A DNA stretch of 64,000 bases, taken from Trichococcus flocculiformis. Lineage in GTDB: Bacteria; Bacillota; Bacilli; Lactobacillales; Aerococcaceae. Position numbers and translations under genes: made by a program. Where the stretch lies: positions 17,482 to 81,481 of the forward strand of contig NZ_FOQC01000008.1 in the NCBI RefSeq assembly GCF_900113645.1, given 5' to 3'. A model generated the notes under the pieces. The model did no database searches, was not told the origin of the DNA, and saw only the letters and a list, made by a program, of their open reading frames with translations. Below are positions 45,386-57,360 of this stretch, piece after piece (within the stretch, counting starts at the first letter, position 1; every line of letters begins with the position of its first letter).

Positions 45386-46762
45386 TTGATTAGAGGAGTG
45401 ATTATCATTAAGGAAAATCCACATCGGAATCTCTTTCATCTTGAACCTGATCGAGGACTCTTGAACGATCCGAATGGGCTTGTTCAATTTCAAGGGAGAT
45501 ATTATTTTTTCCATCAATGGAATAGGTTTGGTTTGGATCACGGCTACAAGGAATGGGGAGCATTTGTTTCATCGGATTTGAATAACTGGGAGCATTTGGG
45601 TTCAGCACTGCTGCCCGACAGCAAGGAAGATAGCGAGGGCGTTTATTCCGGAAGCGCGATTGAACATGACAATAAACTGTATGTTTTTTATACTGGCAAT
45701 ACAAAGAACAATGGAACACGCAAAAGCTATCAAAGAATGGCCTGCTCCTCAAATGGCTGTACGTTCACCAAGAGCGAAAAGGTAATTGAAACACCAAATG
45801 GTTTTACAGAGCATCACAGAGACCCAAAAGTATGGCAATCAGATGGAAAGTGGTGGATGATTGTAGGAGCGCAGACAATTGATCAAGTTGGTGCCGTCAA
45901 TTTGTTCAGCGCAACTGATTTAGGCGAATGGGAATATGAAGGGGTGTTCTACTCGGCGCAAACGCTGGATCAAATGTGCGAATGTCCGGATTACTTCCAA
46001 TTGGACGATGCTGAAATTTTGGTGGTCTGTCCCCAGAAAAGGACTTCGATAGCAGATGGGAATGAAAATATTTCCAGCTATGCGGGCTATATTGTGGGAA
46101 CATTTGAAAAAAAAGATAAGCGTTTTCGTCCAGAGAGCGATATTATTTTGTTGGATGATGGGTTTGATTTTTACGCTCCACAGTCTTTTGTCGATGAAAA
46201 AAACAGAAGAATTGTGGTGGGATGGATGTCCCGGATGGATGAAGCAGAAGAACTGGCTTGTCCAACTGCAGCTTTCAATTACTTGCATTGCCTTACGATC
46301 CCAAGGGAATTATTTTGGGAAAACGATCGTCTTTATCAACGGCCGTTGGAAGAATTAAAAATGCTGAGGAAGAAACGAAATAGGTTAACCGAAAGCAGTG
46401 CTGCTTTTGTTTCTGACAGCGGGGCTTATGAGTTGCATATACAACTCGTGAATCAAATAACGCCATTAGAAATATCCATGAATAATGGAAACACTGTCAT
46501 CCATTATGATGGCAGATCAAAATTGGTCATCAGTCGCATCAACTGGGTTTCCGGCCAACGTGAACAAAAGGAACTGCACGTTCCCGAACTATTTGAAATT
46601 CAAATATTCAACGATACGTCAGCTATGGAAATTTTTATGAATAAAGGTGAAAAAGTATTCTCCATGCGTTACTTTTGTGAAGAAGAACAGCGCGATATTT
46701 CTTATAAGGGTCTACAAGGAAACGGCTCAATCGATTATTATTCGTATCAGGAGGAAGTCTAA
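45386..46762 (+). CDS. scrB: sucrose-6-phosphate hydrolase GH32
   Basis: A GH32 beta-fructosidase of about 450 residues. It shows LNDPNG with the nucleophile Asp, the HRDPKVW transition-state motif, and ECPDYF with the acid/base Glu. It would cleave sucrose 6-phosphate or fructosyl-oligosaccharide phosphates brought in by the PTS encoded next. The start is unclear: TTG 45386 has no ribosome-binding site, GTG 45398 is inside AGGAG (45394-45398), and the best-spaced codon is ATT 45407. It overlaps the PTS gene by 1 nt. Confidence 0.9.
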   Translation: MIRGVIIIKENPHRNLFHLEPDRGLLNDPNGLVQFQGRYYFFHQWNRFGLDHGYKEWGAFVSSDLNNWEHLGSALLPDSKEDSEGVYSGSAIEHDNKLYVFYTGNTKNNGTRKSYQRMACSSNGCTFTKSEKVIETPNGFTEHHRDPKVWQSDGKWWMIVGAQTIDQVGAVNLFSATDLGEWEYEGVFYSAQTLDQMCECPDYFQLDDAEILVVCPQKRTSIADGNENISSYAGYIVGTFEKKDKRFRPESDIILLDDGFDFYAPQSFVDEKNRRIVVGWMSRMDEAEELACPTAAFNYLHCLTIPRELFWENDRLYQRPLEELKMLRKKRNRLTESSAAFVSDSGAYELHIQLVNQITPLEISMNNGNTVIHYDGRSKLVISRINWVSGQREQKELHVPELFEIQIFNDTSAMEIFMNKGEKVFSMRYFCEEEQRDISYKGLQGNGSIDYYSYQEEV

Positions 46763-48147
46763 TGAATAACAAAGAACTTGCAGAAAAAATACTGGCACTT
46801 GTTGGGGGAAGACAAAATGTGAAGTCGGTTGAGCATTGTGCAACGAGACTTCGCATCATAATAAACGACAAAGAGGCAATCGATGTAGAAGGGATCGAGT
46901 CCCTCGAAAAAGTCAAAGGCAGTTTCTATAATTCGGGTCAATATCAGATCATCCTGGGGACCGGGCTTGTGAACAAGGTCTACGACGAATTTGCGCCTTT
47001 AGTTGAAAATTCTGGAAGCCAGGCGTCAGCTGATTCGCAAGAAGATCAAAAGATGACTCTTCAAGGCGCTATTCGGATTTTTGGGGATGTGTTCGTGCCG
47101 ATCATCCCTGTATTGGTAGCAACAGGATTATTCATGGGGCTCAGAGGATTAGTGACACAGGAAGCAATCCTGGGACTTATCGGCTTAACCCCAAGCGATA
47201 TTCCGCAGCAATTTTTATTGTTCACACAAATTTTGACGGATACAGCTTTTGCTTTCCTGCCTGCTTTGGTGGCCTGGTCGACGTTCAGAATATTCGGCGG
47301 AACGCCCATATTGGGGATCGTTCTCGGTTTGATGTTAGTCAGTTCCGTACTGCCGAATGCTTATGAGGTAGGACAACAAGCAGCTGAGCCTCTGGTGTTT
47401 TTCGGTTTCATAAAAGTTGTCGGCTATCAGGGATCCGTATTGCCGGCTTTTGTCACGGGCATCATCGGTTCAAAAATTGAACGTGCTTTAAAACGGAAAA
47501 TTCCGGATTCTTTGGACTTGATCCTCACTCCATTTTTGACGTTGCTTCTTGGATTGATTATTGCGCTGTTCTTCATTGGCCCGATATTCCATGAAGTTGA
47601 ATTGGGTGTATTGCATGTAGTAGAAGCCTTGTTGACACTACCTTTCGGAATTGGCGGATTGATATACGGAAGCTTCGGACAATTGCTCGGCATTTTCGGT
47701 ATCCATCATATTCTGAATTTTCTGGAAATAAATATGTTGAGTCAAACTGGCTGGAACATGCTTAATCCTATCGGAACTTGCGGAAATATTGCGCAGGCTG
47801 GCGCGGTCTTGGCAGTAGCGATCAAAACTACTTCCCCAAGAATCAAACAGATTGCTTATCCTTCAGCTTTTTCAGCCGCACTAGGGATTACAGAACCAGC
47901 TGTTTTCGGTGTGACGTTGCGATTGGTAAGGCCGTTTGTGATGTCGATGATCGGTGGTGGTGTGGGTGGTTTCTTGGCTTCACTATTGAATCTGCGCGCA
48001 ACCGGAATGGCATTGACTGGCATCCCTGGAACCTTGCTATATTTGAATGAACAATTGCCTTACTATATACTTGTAAATCTGGTAGCATTCAGCGTCTCCT
48101 TCGCATTAACTTGGTTCTTTGGCTACAAGAAAGACGATACGTTCTAA
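46762..48147 (+). CDS. PTS IIBC permease, sucrose family
   Basis: A 461-residue PTS enzyme IIBC. The IIB domain (1-75) has the phosphorylation Cys in VEHCATRLR (residue 26). A linker (75-95) leads to a IIC domain with about ten membrane segments and the IIC motif GITEPAVFGV. There is no IIA domain, so phosphate must come from a IIA encoded elsewhere. With GH32 upstream and GH36 divergent, the likely cargo is sucrose, raffinose or another fructosyl-galactoside. GGAGG precedes the ATG. Confidence 0.92.
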   Translation: MNNKELAEKILALVGGRQNVKSVEHCATRLRIIINDKEAIDVEGIESLEKVKGSFYNSGQYQIILGTGLVNKVYDEFAPLVENSGSQASADSQEDQKMTLQGAIRIFGDVFVPIIPVLVATGLFMGLRGLVTQEAILGLIGLTPSDIPQQFLLFTQILTDTAFAFLPALVAWSTFRIFGGTPILGIVLGLMLVSSVLPNAYEVGQQAAEPLVFFGFIKVVGYQGSVLPAFVTGIIGSKIERALKRKIPDSLDLILTPFLTLLLGLIIALFFIGPIFHEVELGVLHVVEALLTLPFGIGGLIYGSFGQLLGIFGIHHILNFLEINMLSQTGWNMLNPIGTCGNIAQAGAVLAVAIKTTSPRIKQIAYPSAFSAALGITEPAVFGVTLRLVRPFVMSMIGGGVGGFLASLLNLRATGMALTGIPGTLLYLNEQLPYYILVNLVAFSVSFALTWFFGYKKDDTF

Positions 48148-48180
48148 AAAAAAGTTTATTGATGGCTGAAAAGTGAAAAT

Positions 48181-48239
48181 AACCCCTGCTTCTGATTGTA
48201 CGCATGATGCGTGTACAATTTGAGGCGGGGATTTTTTTT
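48181..48239. terminator. terminator after PTS gene
   Basis: ACCCCTGC...GCGGGG outer stem with a long inner ATTGTACGCA/TGCGTGTACAAT stem, then eight T. Confidence 0.85.
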
Positions 48240-48295
48240 GGAATGATCTGCAGCGGGATTGAGAATGATGCCTGCTGGTCCTTCAATCACGCGAT

Positions 48296-48326
48296 TTGAC
48301 CTGAAGTGCACTCCATGGTTTATAAT
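48296..48326 (+). promoter_or_regulatory. MerR-type promoter of merR gene
   Basis: TTGACC (48296-48301), 19-bp spacer TGAAGTGCACTCCATGGTT, TATAAT (48321-48326): self-regulation is likely. Confidence 0.8.
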
Positions 48327-48360
48327 GGATGCATAGACAAAGTACAAGAGAGAAGTGAAG

Positions 48361-48796
48361 ATGATGAACAGTAAAGAAGTAGCGCTGATGTTCGACCTGC
48401 CGATCGATACGATCAGATATTATGAACGGGTGGGTGTGATTCCGCCGATAACGCGCGACAAAAATGGCTACCGCATCTATGCCAAACGGGACCTCAATTG
48501 GATTTTTCTGGCGAAGAGTTTGCGCAAGGCGGGCTTGTCGATCGAGTCGCTGATCGAGTTCGCAACCTTGGCGCAATCGAAGGAGAATGTTCGGGCAGCC
48601 CAAAAACAGATTCTGCAGGATCAGTTGACAGAGATCAATGCCAAGCTGGAGGAGATGATGCACGCAAGGGATCTGCTGGAGTACAAGATCGAGACGTTTG
48701 ATGATCATGTCGCTAAAATCAATGCCGGTGAACTGAGTGATGACGAGGTTGAAGAGCTCTGGACAATGAAACATTTCAAAAAACAGGAAATACCGC

Positions 48797-48810
<14 letters not shown>
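48361..48810 (+). CDS. MerR/AdhR-type regulator without cysteine
   Basis: A protein of about 150 residues. MerR winged HTH (residues 1-70: DLPIDTIRYYERVGVIPP and NGYRIYAKRDLNWIFLAKSLRKAGLS), a long dimerisation helix (75-115), and a short C-terminal tail. AdhR/NmlR relatives sense aldehydes through a Cys after the HTH; here SLRKAG stands where CLRxTG is usual and no Cys occurs at all. Four promoters in the window share its presumed dyad. Start: ATG 48361 or 48364, after GAGAAGTGAAG. It precedes the aldo/keto reductase at 48865. Confidence 0.9.
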
Positions 48811-49716
<906 letters not shown>

Positions 49717-49768
49717 AAGAAAATCAGAAGGCAACGCCAGTTGTAAACATAAAATCATACACATGTGG

Positions 49769-49799
49769 AAGCGGCTGATTCAATTTAGCCGCTTTTCTT
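49769..49799 (+). terminator. terminator
   Basis: AAGCGGCT...AGCCGCTTTTCTT after the aldo/keto reductase. Confidence 0.75.
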
Positions 49800-49842
49800 G
49801 TTCAATAGGGAGCACATTTCAAGACAGAAAGGATGACCAGCG

Positions 49843-50733
49843 ATGACAAAAGGAACTTCATACCTCACCAGAAACGATACGCTCGGAACAATGGTTGCTA
49901 ACCCGGCTTTCCGTGGATTCGGCCACTTGCTGCTGCCGTGGAACGACAGGGCGGATTTTGATCTGCCGTTATCGAGGATCGCCAGGCTTTTGCCGTATCA
50001 CAGCCAGGTGGATGTGGATACAGTCGTGCAGGCGCTCAATCGGATGATCGCTGCCGTGGATGCGGGCGAACAGATTTTCTTTGATATTTATTCGGAAGAA
50101 GAGAAAGCCAAGGATCTTGAAAAAAGGCAGACCGGCTTGTTCTGCTTTCGCGGCAAAGCCGGATCGCCTTTTGCAGTGATCGCTCCCGGAGGCGGCTTTG
50201 CTTATGTCGAGTCCGTCCATGAAGGTTTCCCGTTTGCCGCGAAAATCGCCGAGCATGGTTATCATGCGTTTGTGCTCCGCTACCGTCTGGGGAACCGGAA
50301 GGCAACCGAAGACATGGCTGCGGCCATCGATTTCATCGAAGGGCATGCAGCCGAGTTGGGTATCGATAGACAGAACTATTCGCTCTGGGGCGGTTCAGCC
50401 GGAGCCCGCATCGTTGCCAACATCAGTGCTAATGGTGCGCGTGCTTATGGAGGGGGAACAGTCATTAGGCCGCGAGCAGTGGTTATGGCCTACACCGGGC
50501 ATGCGGGCTATTCGGAAAATGATGCGCCGACTTTCAGCATCGTCGGTGCGAACGACTACATTGGCGACCCGGAAGTCATGCGCAGAAGAGCGCAGAAAAT
50601 GAAAGGGCTAGGGATACCGGTCGCTTTCAATGTGGTTGCAGGATTGGGGCATGGCTTCGGACTGGGAACCGGCACGAAGGCTGAAGGCTGGATCGATGAG
50701 GCGGTCCGTTTTTGGGAAAAACAAATGGAATAG
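49843..50733 (+). CDS. alpha/beta hydrolase (esterase-like)
   Basis: A 296-residue alpha/beta hydrolase. The oxyanion region is PGGGFAYV (about 110-117), the nucleophile elbow GGSAG (about 183-187), and the catalytic His in GLGHGFGLG (about 270). BD-FAE/acetylesterase-like enzymes have this build and often remove acetyl groups from sugars. There is no signal peptide. GAAAGG lies upstream. A terminator separates it from the reductase before it. Confidence 0.85.
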   Translation: MTKGTSYLTRNDTLGTMVANPAFRGFGHLLLPWNDRADFDLPLSRIARLLPYHSQVDVDTVVQALNRMIAAVDAGEQIFFDIYSEEEKAKDLEKRQTGLFCFRGKAGSPFAVIAPGGGFAYVESVHEGFPFAAKIAEHGYHAFVLRYRLGNRKATEDMAAAIDFIEGHAAELGIDRQNYSLWGGSAGARIVANISANGARAYGGGTVIRPRAVVMAYTGHAGYSENDAPTFSIVGANDYIGDPEVMRRRAQKMKGLGIPVAFNVVAGLGHGFGLGTGTKAEGWIDEAVRFWEKQME

Positions 50734-50773
50734 GGCACGTGCATGTACGTGTGCAAAGAGACGAATGCGAGAG

Positions 50774-50810
50774 AAAAAAACAGAAATCCTTTATCCGGAT
50801 TTCTGTTTTT
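50774..50810. terminator. bidirectional terminator
   Basis: AAAACAGAAATCC-TTTATCC-GGATTTCTGTTTTT between the convergent esterase-like and carD genes. Confidence 0.95.
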
Positions 50811-50823
50811 CATTTAAAGTGTT

Positions 50824-51342
50824 TTATTTGATTAAGCTTAGTTCAATTGCCGCCACTTTTTCTTCGACATAAGCTTTTACGTCGTTTTTTGGCATCTCAA
50901 GCACGACCGCGAATTCACCGTAAAGCATATCTTCTGCTTTTTTCATGTAGCGTCTGTCGGTTTCGGAGACTTTTTTATTCTTTGTGGCTGCGATCTGGTT
51001 CTTGAGGTAAACTGTTTTGATCACTTGGATCAGGTACTTGCAATCATGCCGTTCCATGGCTTTATCATAATGATCGGAAAGAAGATTTGCGCTGCTGTAT
51101 AAGACATCCGTTTCGATTGACGGAATTTGTTCGATGATTTCTTGCGCGTCATCAGCCGATATAACGGGACGCATAAATACTTTCGTATCAACGGGTGTGA
51201 ATACTGTTCCGTTACGATACAGTGGCTTCAAAACATAATATAGACGATCATTTGCGACAGCAGTGACATTCATAACTTCGATCGCTTCGACTTTGCAGAC
51301 CCCTTCGTTACCATACACTATCAAATCATTTACTTTGTACAT
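50824..51342 (-). CDS. CarD-family transcription regulator
   Basis: A 172-residue CarD/TRCF-RID family protein, binding the RNA polymerase beta subunit to affect initiation. The RID domain is residues 1-60 (MYKVNDLIVYGNEGVCKVEAI, in part VYGNEGVCKVEAI; YYVLKPLYRNGTVFTPVD). The C-terminal part is helical and basic. ATG 51342 follows GGAGG by 5 nt; the longer frame is rejected. Single gene. Confidence 0.9.
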   Translation of the reverse strand: MYKVNDLIVYGNEGVCKVEAIEVMNVTAVANDRLYYVLKPLYRNGTVFTPVDTKVFMRPVISADDAQEIIEQIPSIETDVLYSSANLLSDHYDKAMERHDCKYLIQVIKTVYLKNQIAATKNKKVSETDRRYMKKAEDMLYGEFAVVLEMPKNDVKAYVEEKVAAIELSLIK

Positions 51343-51706
51343 TTTTTCCTCCATATCTTTTCCAAAAGCAACAAAAAAAGCGTGCAGATTTTTGACAACA
51401 GGACTTACGTTCGTCAAAACAACACGTTGTATACATATTATACCAAATATTGACTGTTTTTGTAAGGGGTGATTTCAAATAAAGTTTTTGATACATGGCT
51501 TTCATTGTAAAATGTCGTTCAAAAAGAAAATAAGAGGAAATCCACGATCACGTTTTGCTCACAGATTTGTTCGAAAAAAGCGGACCGGAATTCCCAGTGA
51601 GGGTCCGTTCACCGGGAAATAGATGACAAAGTACAGCAAAATACCCGATGAAACCCTCTCCATCGGGTATTTTGCGCTATTCTATGATTTTTGGAATGAG
51701 GGACTG
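51343..51706. other. intergenic with two hairpins
   Basis: About 360 nt without a gene. It contains the carD promoter region, a CGGACC/GGTCCG hairpin (about 51577-51609), and the terminator at 51636-51672. Confidence 0.5.
51636..51672. terminator. terminator of GH1 gene
   Basis: AAAATACCCGATG...CATCGGGTATTTT; ends the minus-strand GH1 transcript. Confidence 0.85.
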
Positions 51707-53221
<1,515 letters not shown>

Positions 53222-53254
53222 TTAACATGCTTAATGTAGAAAACGCATGGCATA

Positions 53255-53268
53255 AGGTAGCGTTTGCA
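53255..53268 (-). promoter_or_regulatory. cre-like site before GH1 gene
   Basis: Minus-strand TGCAAACGCTACCT matches the CcpA consensus well; about 90 nt upstream of the GH1 start and between divergent GH1 and GH36 genes. Confidence 0.55.
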
Positions 53269-53376
53269 GTAATTCAGTTTATTTCCAACATTTTGACTGA
53301 TTAAACAGACGCTATCCTCTCCGGTTCTTGCGAAAAAGGGGTTACAATCCAGTTACACCATAAAGGAGGCGATTCC

Positions 53377-55599
53377 ATGCCAATTCATATTCATCAACAA
53401 GGGAAATTATTTCATCTGACCAATCAGAAAATCAGCTACATCATGCAGGTACTGGAGGATGGCAGTCTGGGGAATCTATATTTCGGAAAAAAGGTAGCCG
53501 ACAGGACGGATTTCAGCCATCTGATCGAATCGGCGTATCGCCCGAACACAGCCTATGCCAGCCAAAAGGACTACTCGTTTTCGAGGGAGCATATACGCCA
53601 GGAATTTCCGGTCTACGGGACGACTGATTTCCGCCATCCGGCCATCAGCGTGCTGCACGAGAACGGCAGCCGCGTGTCCGCTTTCCAAGTGAAAGGACAC
53701 GCGGTCCATTCGGGTAAGAAAATGCTTGTCGGATTGCCGGCCACCTATGTCGAATCTCCGGAAGAGGCGACTACTTTGGAAATCACTTTGGAGGATTCCT
53801 TGGCAGGGGTGGTCGTCGTGCTGAGCTACACACTCTATGAAGATCGTCCTGTCGTGACGAGATCCGTGTGTGTGCGGAATGATGGACAGAATAATGTGCA
53901 GCTGGAACGTTTGCTGAGCATGAACCTGGATCTGCCCGATGCTGAATACGAACTGCTGCAGTTGTCGGGAGCTTGGGGACGGGAACGCCATCCGTACTTC
54001 CGTCGATTGGTTCCGGGTATCCAAAGTGTCGAAAGCGCAAGAGGATCATCCAGCCACTACCAAAATCCGTTCATTGCTTTGAAAAGACCGGATGCCACCG
54101 AACAAACCGGAGAGGTACTGGGATTCAGTTTCGTGTATTCCGGTAATTTCTTGGCGCAGGTGGAGGTGGATACCTACAATGTTTCGCGCGTCAGTATGGG
54201 AATCAATCCGTTCGGCTTCAGCTGGTTGCTTGAACCGGGGGAAACTTTCCAGGCACCGGAAGTCGTGATGGTGCACAGCGGGAATGGTTTGAACGGCATG
54301 AGCCAAACTTTCCACAGCCTCTACCGAAAACGGTTGGCAAGAGGAACGTGGCGCGATAAGGAACGTCCGATTTTGATCAATAACTGGGAAGCGACCGGGA
54401 TGGATTTCACGGAACAGCAATTGCTGGATTTTGCCGAAACAGCTTATCAAGACGGGGTGGAACTGTTCGTTCTGGATGATGGCTGGTTCGGTGGCCGGCG
54501 TCATGAACAAGCTGGGCTGGGAGATTGGTTCGTCAATAGGGAACTGCTGCCGGAGGGGATTGACGGCTTGGCTGAAAAAATCGAAGCGATCGGCTTGCAG
54601 TTCGGGCTATGGTTCGAGCCGGAAATGGTGAACGCGGATAGTGATCTTTTCCGGGCCCATCCGGATTGGATCATCCATACACCTGGAAGACCGGTTTCCC
54701 ACGGGCGCCACCAATATGTCCTTGATTTCACCCGCTCGGAAGTAGTCGATCATATTTACGCCATGATTTCCAAGATATTGCGCCAAGCCAAAATTTCTTA
54801 TGTGAAATGGGATATGAACCGCTGCATCACAGAGGCTTATTCGCCTAGCCTTCCTGCCGGGAGACAGGGTGAGGTGTTCCATCGCTACATGCTGGGCGTC
54901 TATGACCTGTATGAACGTCTGACATCCGAGTTTCCGGAAATTCTTTTTGAATTTTGCGCTTCCGGGGGAGGTCGCTTTGATCCTGGGATGATCTATTATT
55001 CTCCGCAAGGATGGACCAGCGATGATACGGATGCAGTTGAGCGATTGAAAATCCAGTACGGCACTTCTTTTGTTTACCCCTTGAGCTCGATGGGAGCGCA
55101 TGTTTCCGCAGCTCCTAACGAACAGCTTCATCGTTATACACCGTTGGAGACACGCGGGAATGTTTCGGCATTCGGCTCATTCGGGTATGAATTGGATCTG
55201 AACAGATTGACGGAACAGGAAAGGGCAATCGTCAAGGAACAGATTACGTTCATCAAAAAGTACCGCAAAATCATCCATAGCGGCACTTTCTACCGCCTCA
55301 TGAGCCCGTTCGACGGGAACTATTGTGCATGGATGGTCGTTTCCGAAGATAAACGGACGGTGCTGGTGGGCCAATATAAAATTCTGAATGAGGTCAATGC
55401 GCCTTTCAGAAGACTGCATTTGATTGGATTGGATCCTTCAATCGAGTACGTCGAAATTTCCGATGGGAAGGGCTATTACGGGGATGAACTGATGCATATT
55501 GGCTTGGTGACAAGTGACGCTTCCTGCGGTCAGGTTCTCGACGGAAGAAAACCTTCTTGTGACTTCGATTCAAAAATTTATATATTCGAAGCAAAATGA
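53377..55599 (+). CDS. alpha-galactosidase GH36 (second copy)
   Basis: A 740-residue GH36 alpha-galactosidase. Nucleophile Asp in YVKWDMNR (about 476), acid/base Asp in TSDDTDAVER (about 549), FEFCASGGGRFDPGM between. It is clearly homologous to the copy at 42199 but far from identical, so this is an old duplication or separate acquisition. AAAGGAGG precedes ATG. The AraC gene downstream is convergent and the GH1 gene upstream is divergent; no transporter is adjacent. Confidence 0.95.
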   Translation: MPIHIHQQGKLFHLTNQKISYIMQVLEDGSLGNLYFGKKVADRTDFSHLIESAYRPNTAYASQKDYSFSREHIRQEFPVYGTTDFRHPAISVLHENGSRVSAFQVKGHAVHSGKKMLVGLPATYVESPEEATTLEITLEDSLAGVVVVLSYTLYEDRPVVTRSVCVRNDGQNNVQLERLLSMNLDLPDAEYELLQLSGAWGRERHPYFRRLVPGIQSVESARGSSSHYQNPFIALKRPDATEQTGEVLGFSFVYSGNFLAQVEVDTYNVSRVSMGINPFGFSWLLEPGETFQAPEVVMVHSGNGLNGMSQTFHSLYRKRLARGTWRDKERPILINNWEATGMDFTEQQLLDFAETAYQDGVELFVLDDGWFGGRRHEQAGLGDWFVNRELLPEGIDGLAEKIEAIGLQFGLWFEPEMVNADSDLFRAHPDWIIHTPGRPVSHGRHQYVLDFTRSEVVDHIYAMISKILRQAKISYVKWDMNRCITEAYSPSLPAGRQGEVFHRYMLGVYDLYERLTSEFPEILFEFCASGGGRFDPGMIYYSPQGWTSDDTDAVERLKIQYGTSFVYPLSSMGAHVSAAPNEQLHRYTPLETRGNVSAFGSFGYELDLNRLTEQERAIVKEQITFIKKYRKIIHSGTFYRLMSPFDGNYCAWMVVSEDKRTVLVGQYKILNEVNAPFRRLHLIGLDPSIEYVEISDGKGYYGDELMHIGLVTSDASCGQVLDGRKPSCDFDSKIYIFEAK

Positions 55600-55640
55600 A
55601 AAAAACGGTGCATCGTCAGAAGCGATGCGCCGTTTTTTCG
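55597..55640. terminator. bidirectional terminator
   Basis: AAAAAACGGTGCATCG-TCAGAA-GCGATGCGCCGTTTTTT, shared by convergent GH36 and araC; it runs into the last codons of the latter. Confidence 0.95.
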
Positions 55641-56482
55641 TTGTATTGCTCCCGCTTTTCGTATTCCGCCTTTCTGTAGGTGGTCGGTGTGACTGCGTAC
55701 TTTCTTTTGAAAGCTTTGGAAAAGACCAGGGTATCGCGGTAGCCGCTGTATTCCGCGATCTCGTCGATTGAAAAGTTGTTCAAACCCAAGAGTTCCGCAG
55801 CCCTTGTCAGACGATGATCCGTCAAATATTGCTGCAGCGTCACACCCATCTCCTGCTTGAAAATGCTGGAAAGATAGCTACGGTTCAAACACAATGCTTC
55901 CGCAAGGCTCTGAATGGTCATCGGTGTGGCATAATAGCTCCTGATGTAGGCGATCGCTTCCCGGATGTGCGGGTTCCTTAGCTGACCTCTGGTGATGGAG
56001 TGTTCCGTTGTCTGTTTAAACAAGGCCAAAAATTCATACAGTCGGGCCGAAAGCATCAATTCGGAAAAAAGAGAAACTTGATCCTCGGAAAAGGATTCTT
56101 CTATGATTTGGATGATGCGTTCCGTATTTTCGGTTTGGAAAACCGGATGGTGGCCCGAACACCCCAGTGCATCCAGGTAGAACCCGGCGAGATCACCCTC
56201 GAATCCGATCCAATAGTAGCTCCATGGGTCTTCTTTGTCGGCTTGATAAAAAGTTCTGGTATCCGGCGGAATAATGAAACCTTGGCCTGCCGTCACTTCA
56301 TAGGACTCATTATCCAGCTGATAGCGGCCTTTGCCTTTCGTCACGATATGGATGATGTAATTGGGCCGGACTGCCGGCCCGAAACTGTAAAGCGACTCGC
56401 AGACCGCTTTTCCGGAGAAAAGAATCTTGACGTCTTTTTGATTGTTGAAAAAGTAAGATTTGAAATAAGAAGTTTCCATCAT
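55616..56482 (-). CDS. AraC-family regulator (second)
   Basis: A 288-residue AraC regulator with an N-terminal arabinose-binding-like cupin (YSFGPAVRPNYIIHIVTKGKG, in part FGPAVRPNYIIHIVTKG) and a C-terminal double HTH (TIQSLAEALCLNRSYLSSIF; SIDEIAEYSGYRDTLVFSKAF). AGGAGG lies 2 nt before ATG 56482 and 5 nt before ATG 56479; the second is better placed. It probably activates the adjacent convergent alpha-galactosidase gene. Homologous to the AraC protein at 44388. Confidence 0.92.
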   Translation of the reverse strand: MMETSYFKSYFFNNQKDVKILFSGKAVCESLYSFGPAVRPNYIIHIVTKGKGRYQLDNESYEVTAGQGFIIPPDTRTFYQADKEDPWSYYWIGFEGDLAGFYLDALGCSGHHPVFQTENTERIIQIIEESFSEDQVSLFSELMLSARLYEFLALFKQTTEHSITRGQLRNPHIREAIAYIRSYYATPMTIQSLAEALCLNRSYLSSIFKQEMGVTLQQYLTDHRLTRAAELLGLNNFSIDEIAEYSGYRDTLVFSKAFKRKYAVTPTTYRKAEYEKREQYNEKTAHRF

Positions 56483-56595
56483 TACCTCCTAACATTTTGA
56501 CTGCATTTTAGAACATTATAATCTATAGGATGCGTTTCCAGCAACCTATAATTAAATGGGTTAAGCGCGAACCGACAACGAGAGGGGTTATTACA

Positions 56596-57246
56596 ATGAA
56601 CGTACCATCTATAGAAAGAAAGAGCAACATACTGTTTCGGGGTGGCATCACGTTTCTCGGAGCAAGTCTCATCAGTTGTGGCATAGCTTGGATGCGTTTC
56701 AGCGGAATGGGTACAGATCCGTTTGTGACGATGAATATCGGCATCAGTGAATTTATTGGAATGGACTTCGGAACGATACAGATGCTGGCAAATATTGCGG
56801 TTCTGTTGGTGATGCTTCGGTTCCGGCCGAGGTTGATCCATTTAGGGACGGTATTGGGAATCTTCTTCGTTGGCTATTTTTCGGACTTTTTGTTGGGAAT
56901 GTTGCAGAATCTGCCCGACACGCTGACGATGCGCATGCTGGGATTGCTCATCGGGCTCATCGCGTGTTGTTTCGGGGTGGCCGTCTACATGACTGCTGAT
57001 ATGGGCATTGCTCCTTATGACGCCTTGGGAATCATTCTGCTGGAAAAATTGCCTCTCCGATTAACTTACCGGGAAATCAGGATTATGACGGACCTCAGTT
57101 GTGTTGCAGTTGGCTTGATCTTGGGTGCCAAAATCGGTATCGGAACAATCATCACAGCCTTTTTCACCGGTCCCTTGATCAACTATTTCAAGAAGAAAGT
57201 GGAACTATTTTTGGCAAGACCGCATTTCCAAAAAACAGCCAGTTAG
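56596..57246 (+). CDS. YczE/YitT-like membrane protein
   Basis: A 216-residue integral membrane protein with five or six hydrophobic segments, of the YczE type: FRGGITFLGASLISCGIAW (11-30), GMGTDPFVTMNIGIS, and MTADMGIAPYDALGIILLE, where the repeated G-xx-P-(F/Y)-D/V pattern is typical. Function of the family is unknown. ATG 56596 follows GAGAGGGG; the longer frame is not supported. Divergent from the AraC gene. Confidence 0.85.
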   Translation: MNVPSIERKSNILFRGGITFLGASLISCGIAWMRFSGMGTDPFVTMNIGISEFIGMDFGTIQMLANIAVLLVMLRFRPRLIHLGTVLGIFFVGYFSDFLLGMLQNLPDTLTMRMLGLLIGLIACCFGVAVYMTADMGIAPYDALGIILLEKLPLRLTYREIRIMTDLSCVAVGLILGAKIGIGTIITAFFTGPLINYFKKKVELFLARPHFQKTAS

Positions 57247-57257
57247 CATATATTCAA

Positions 57258-57300
57258 AAAGAGAGGCTCTCCCATCATTTTGTGGGAGCCTCTCTTTTTG
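57258..57300. terminator. terminator after yczE-like gene
   Basis: AAAGAGAGGCTC...GAGCCTCTCTTTTT, near-perfect 18-bp stem. Confidence 0.95.
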
Positions 57301-57360
57301 AACGATTATTGCGCCCCAAATATCCGCAATATAATCTGATTATCAAATTGAAATTTCTCT

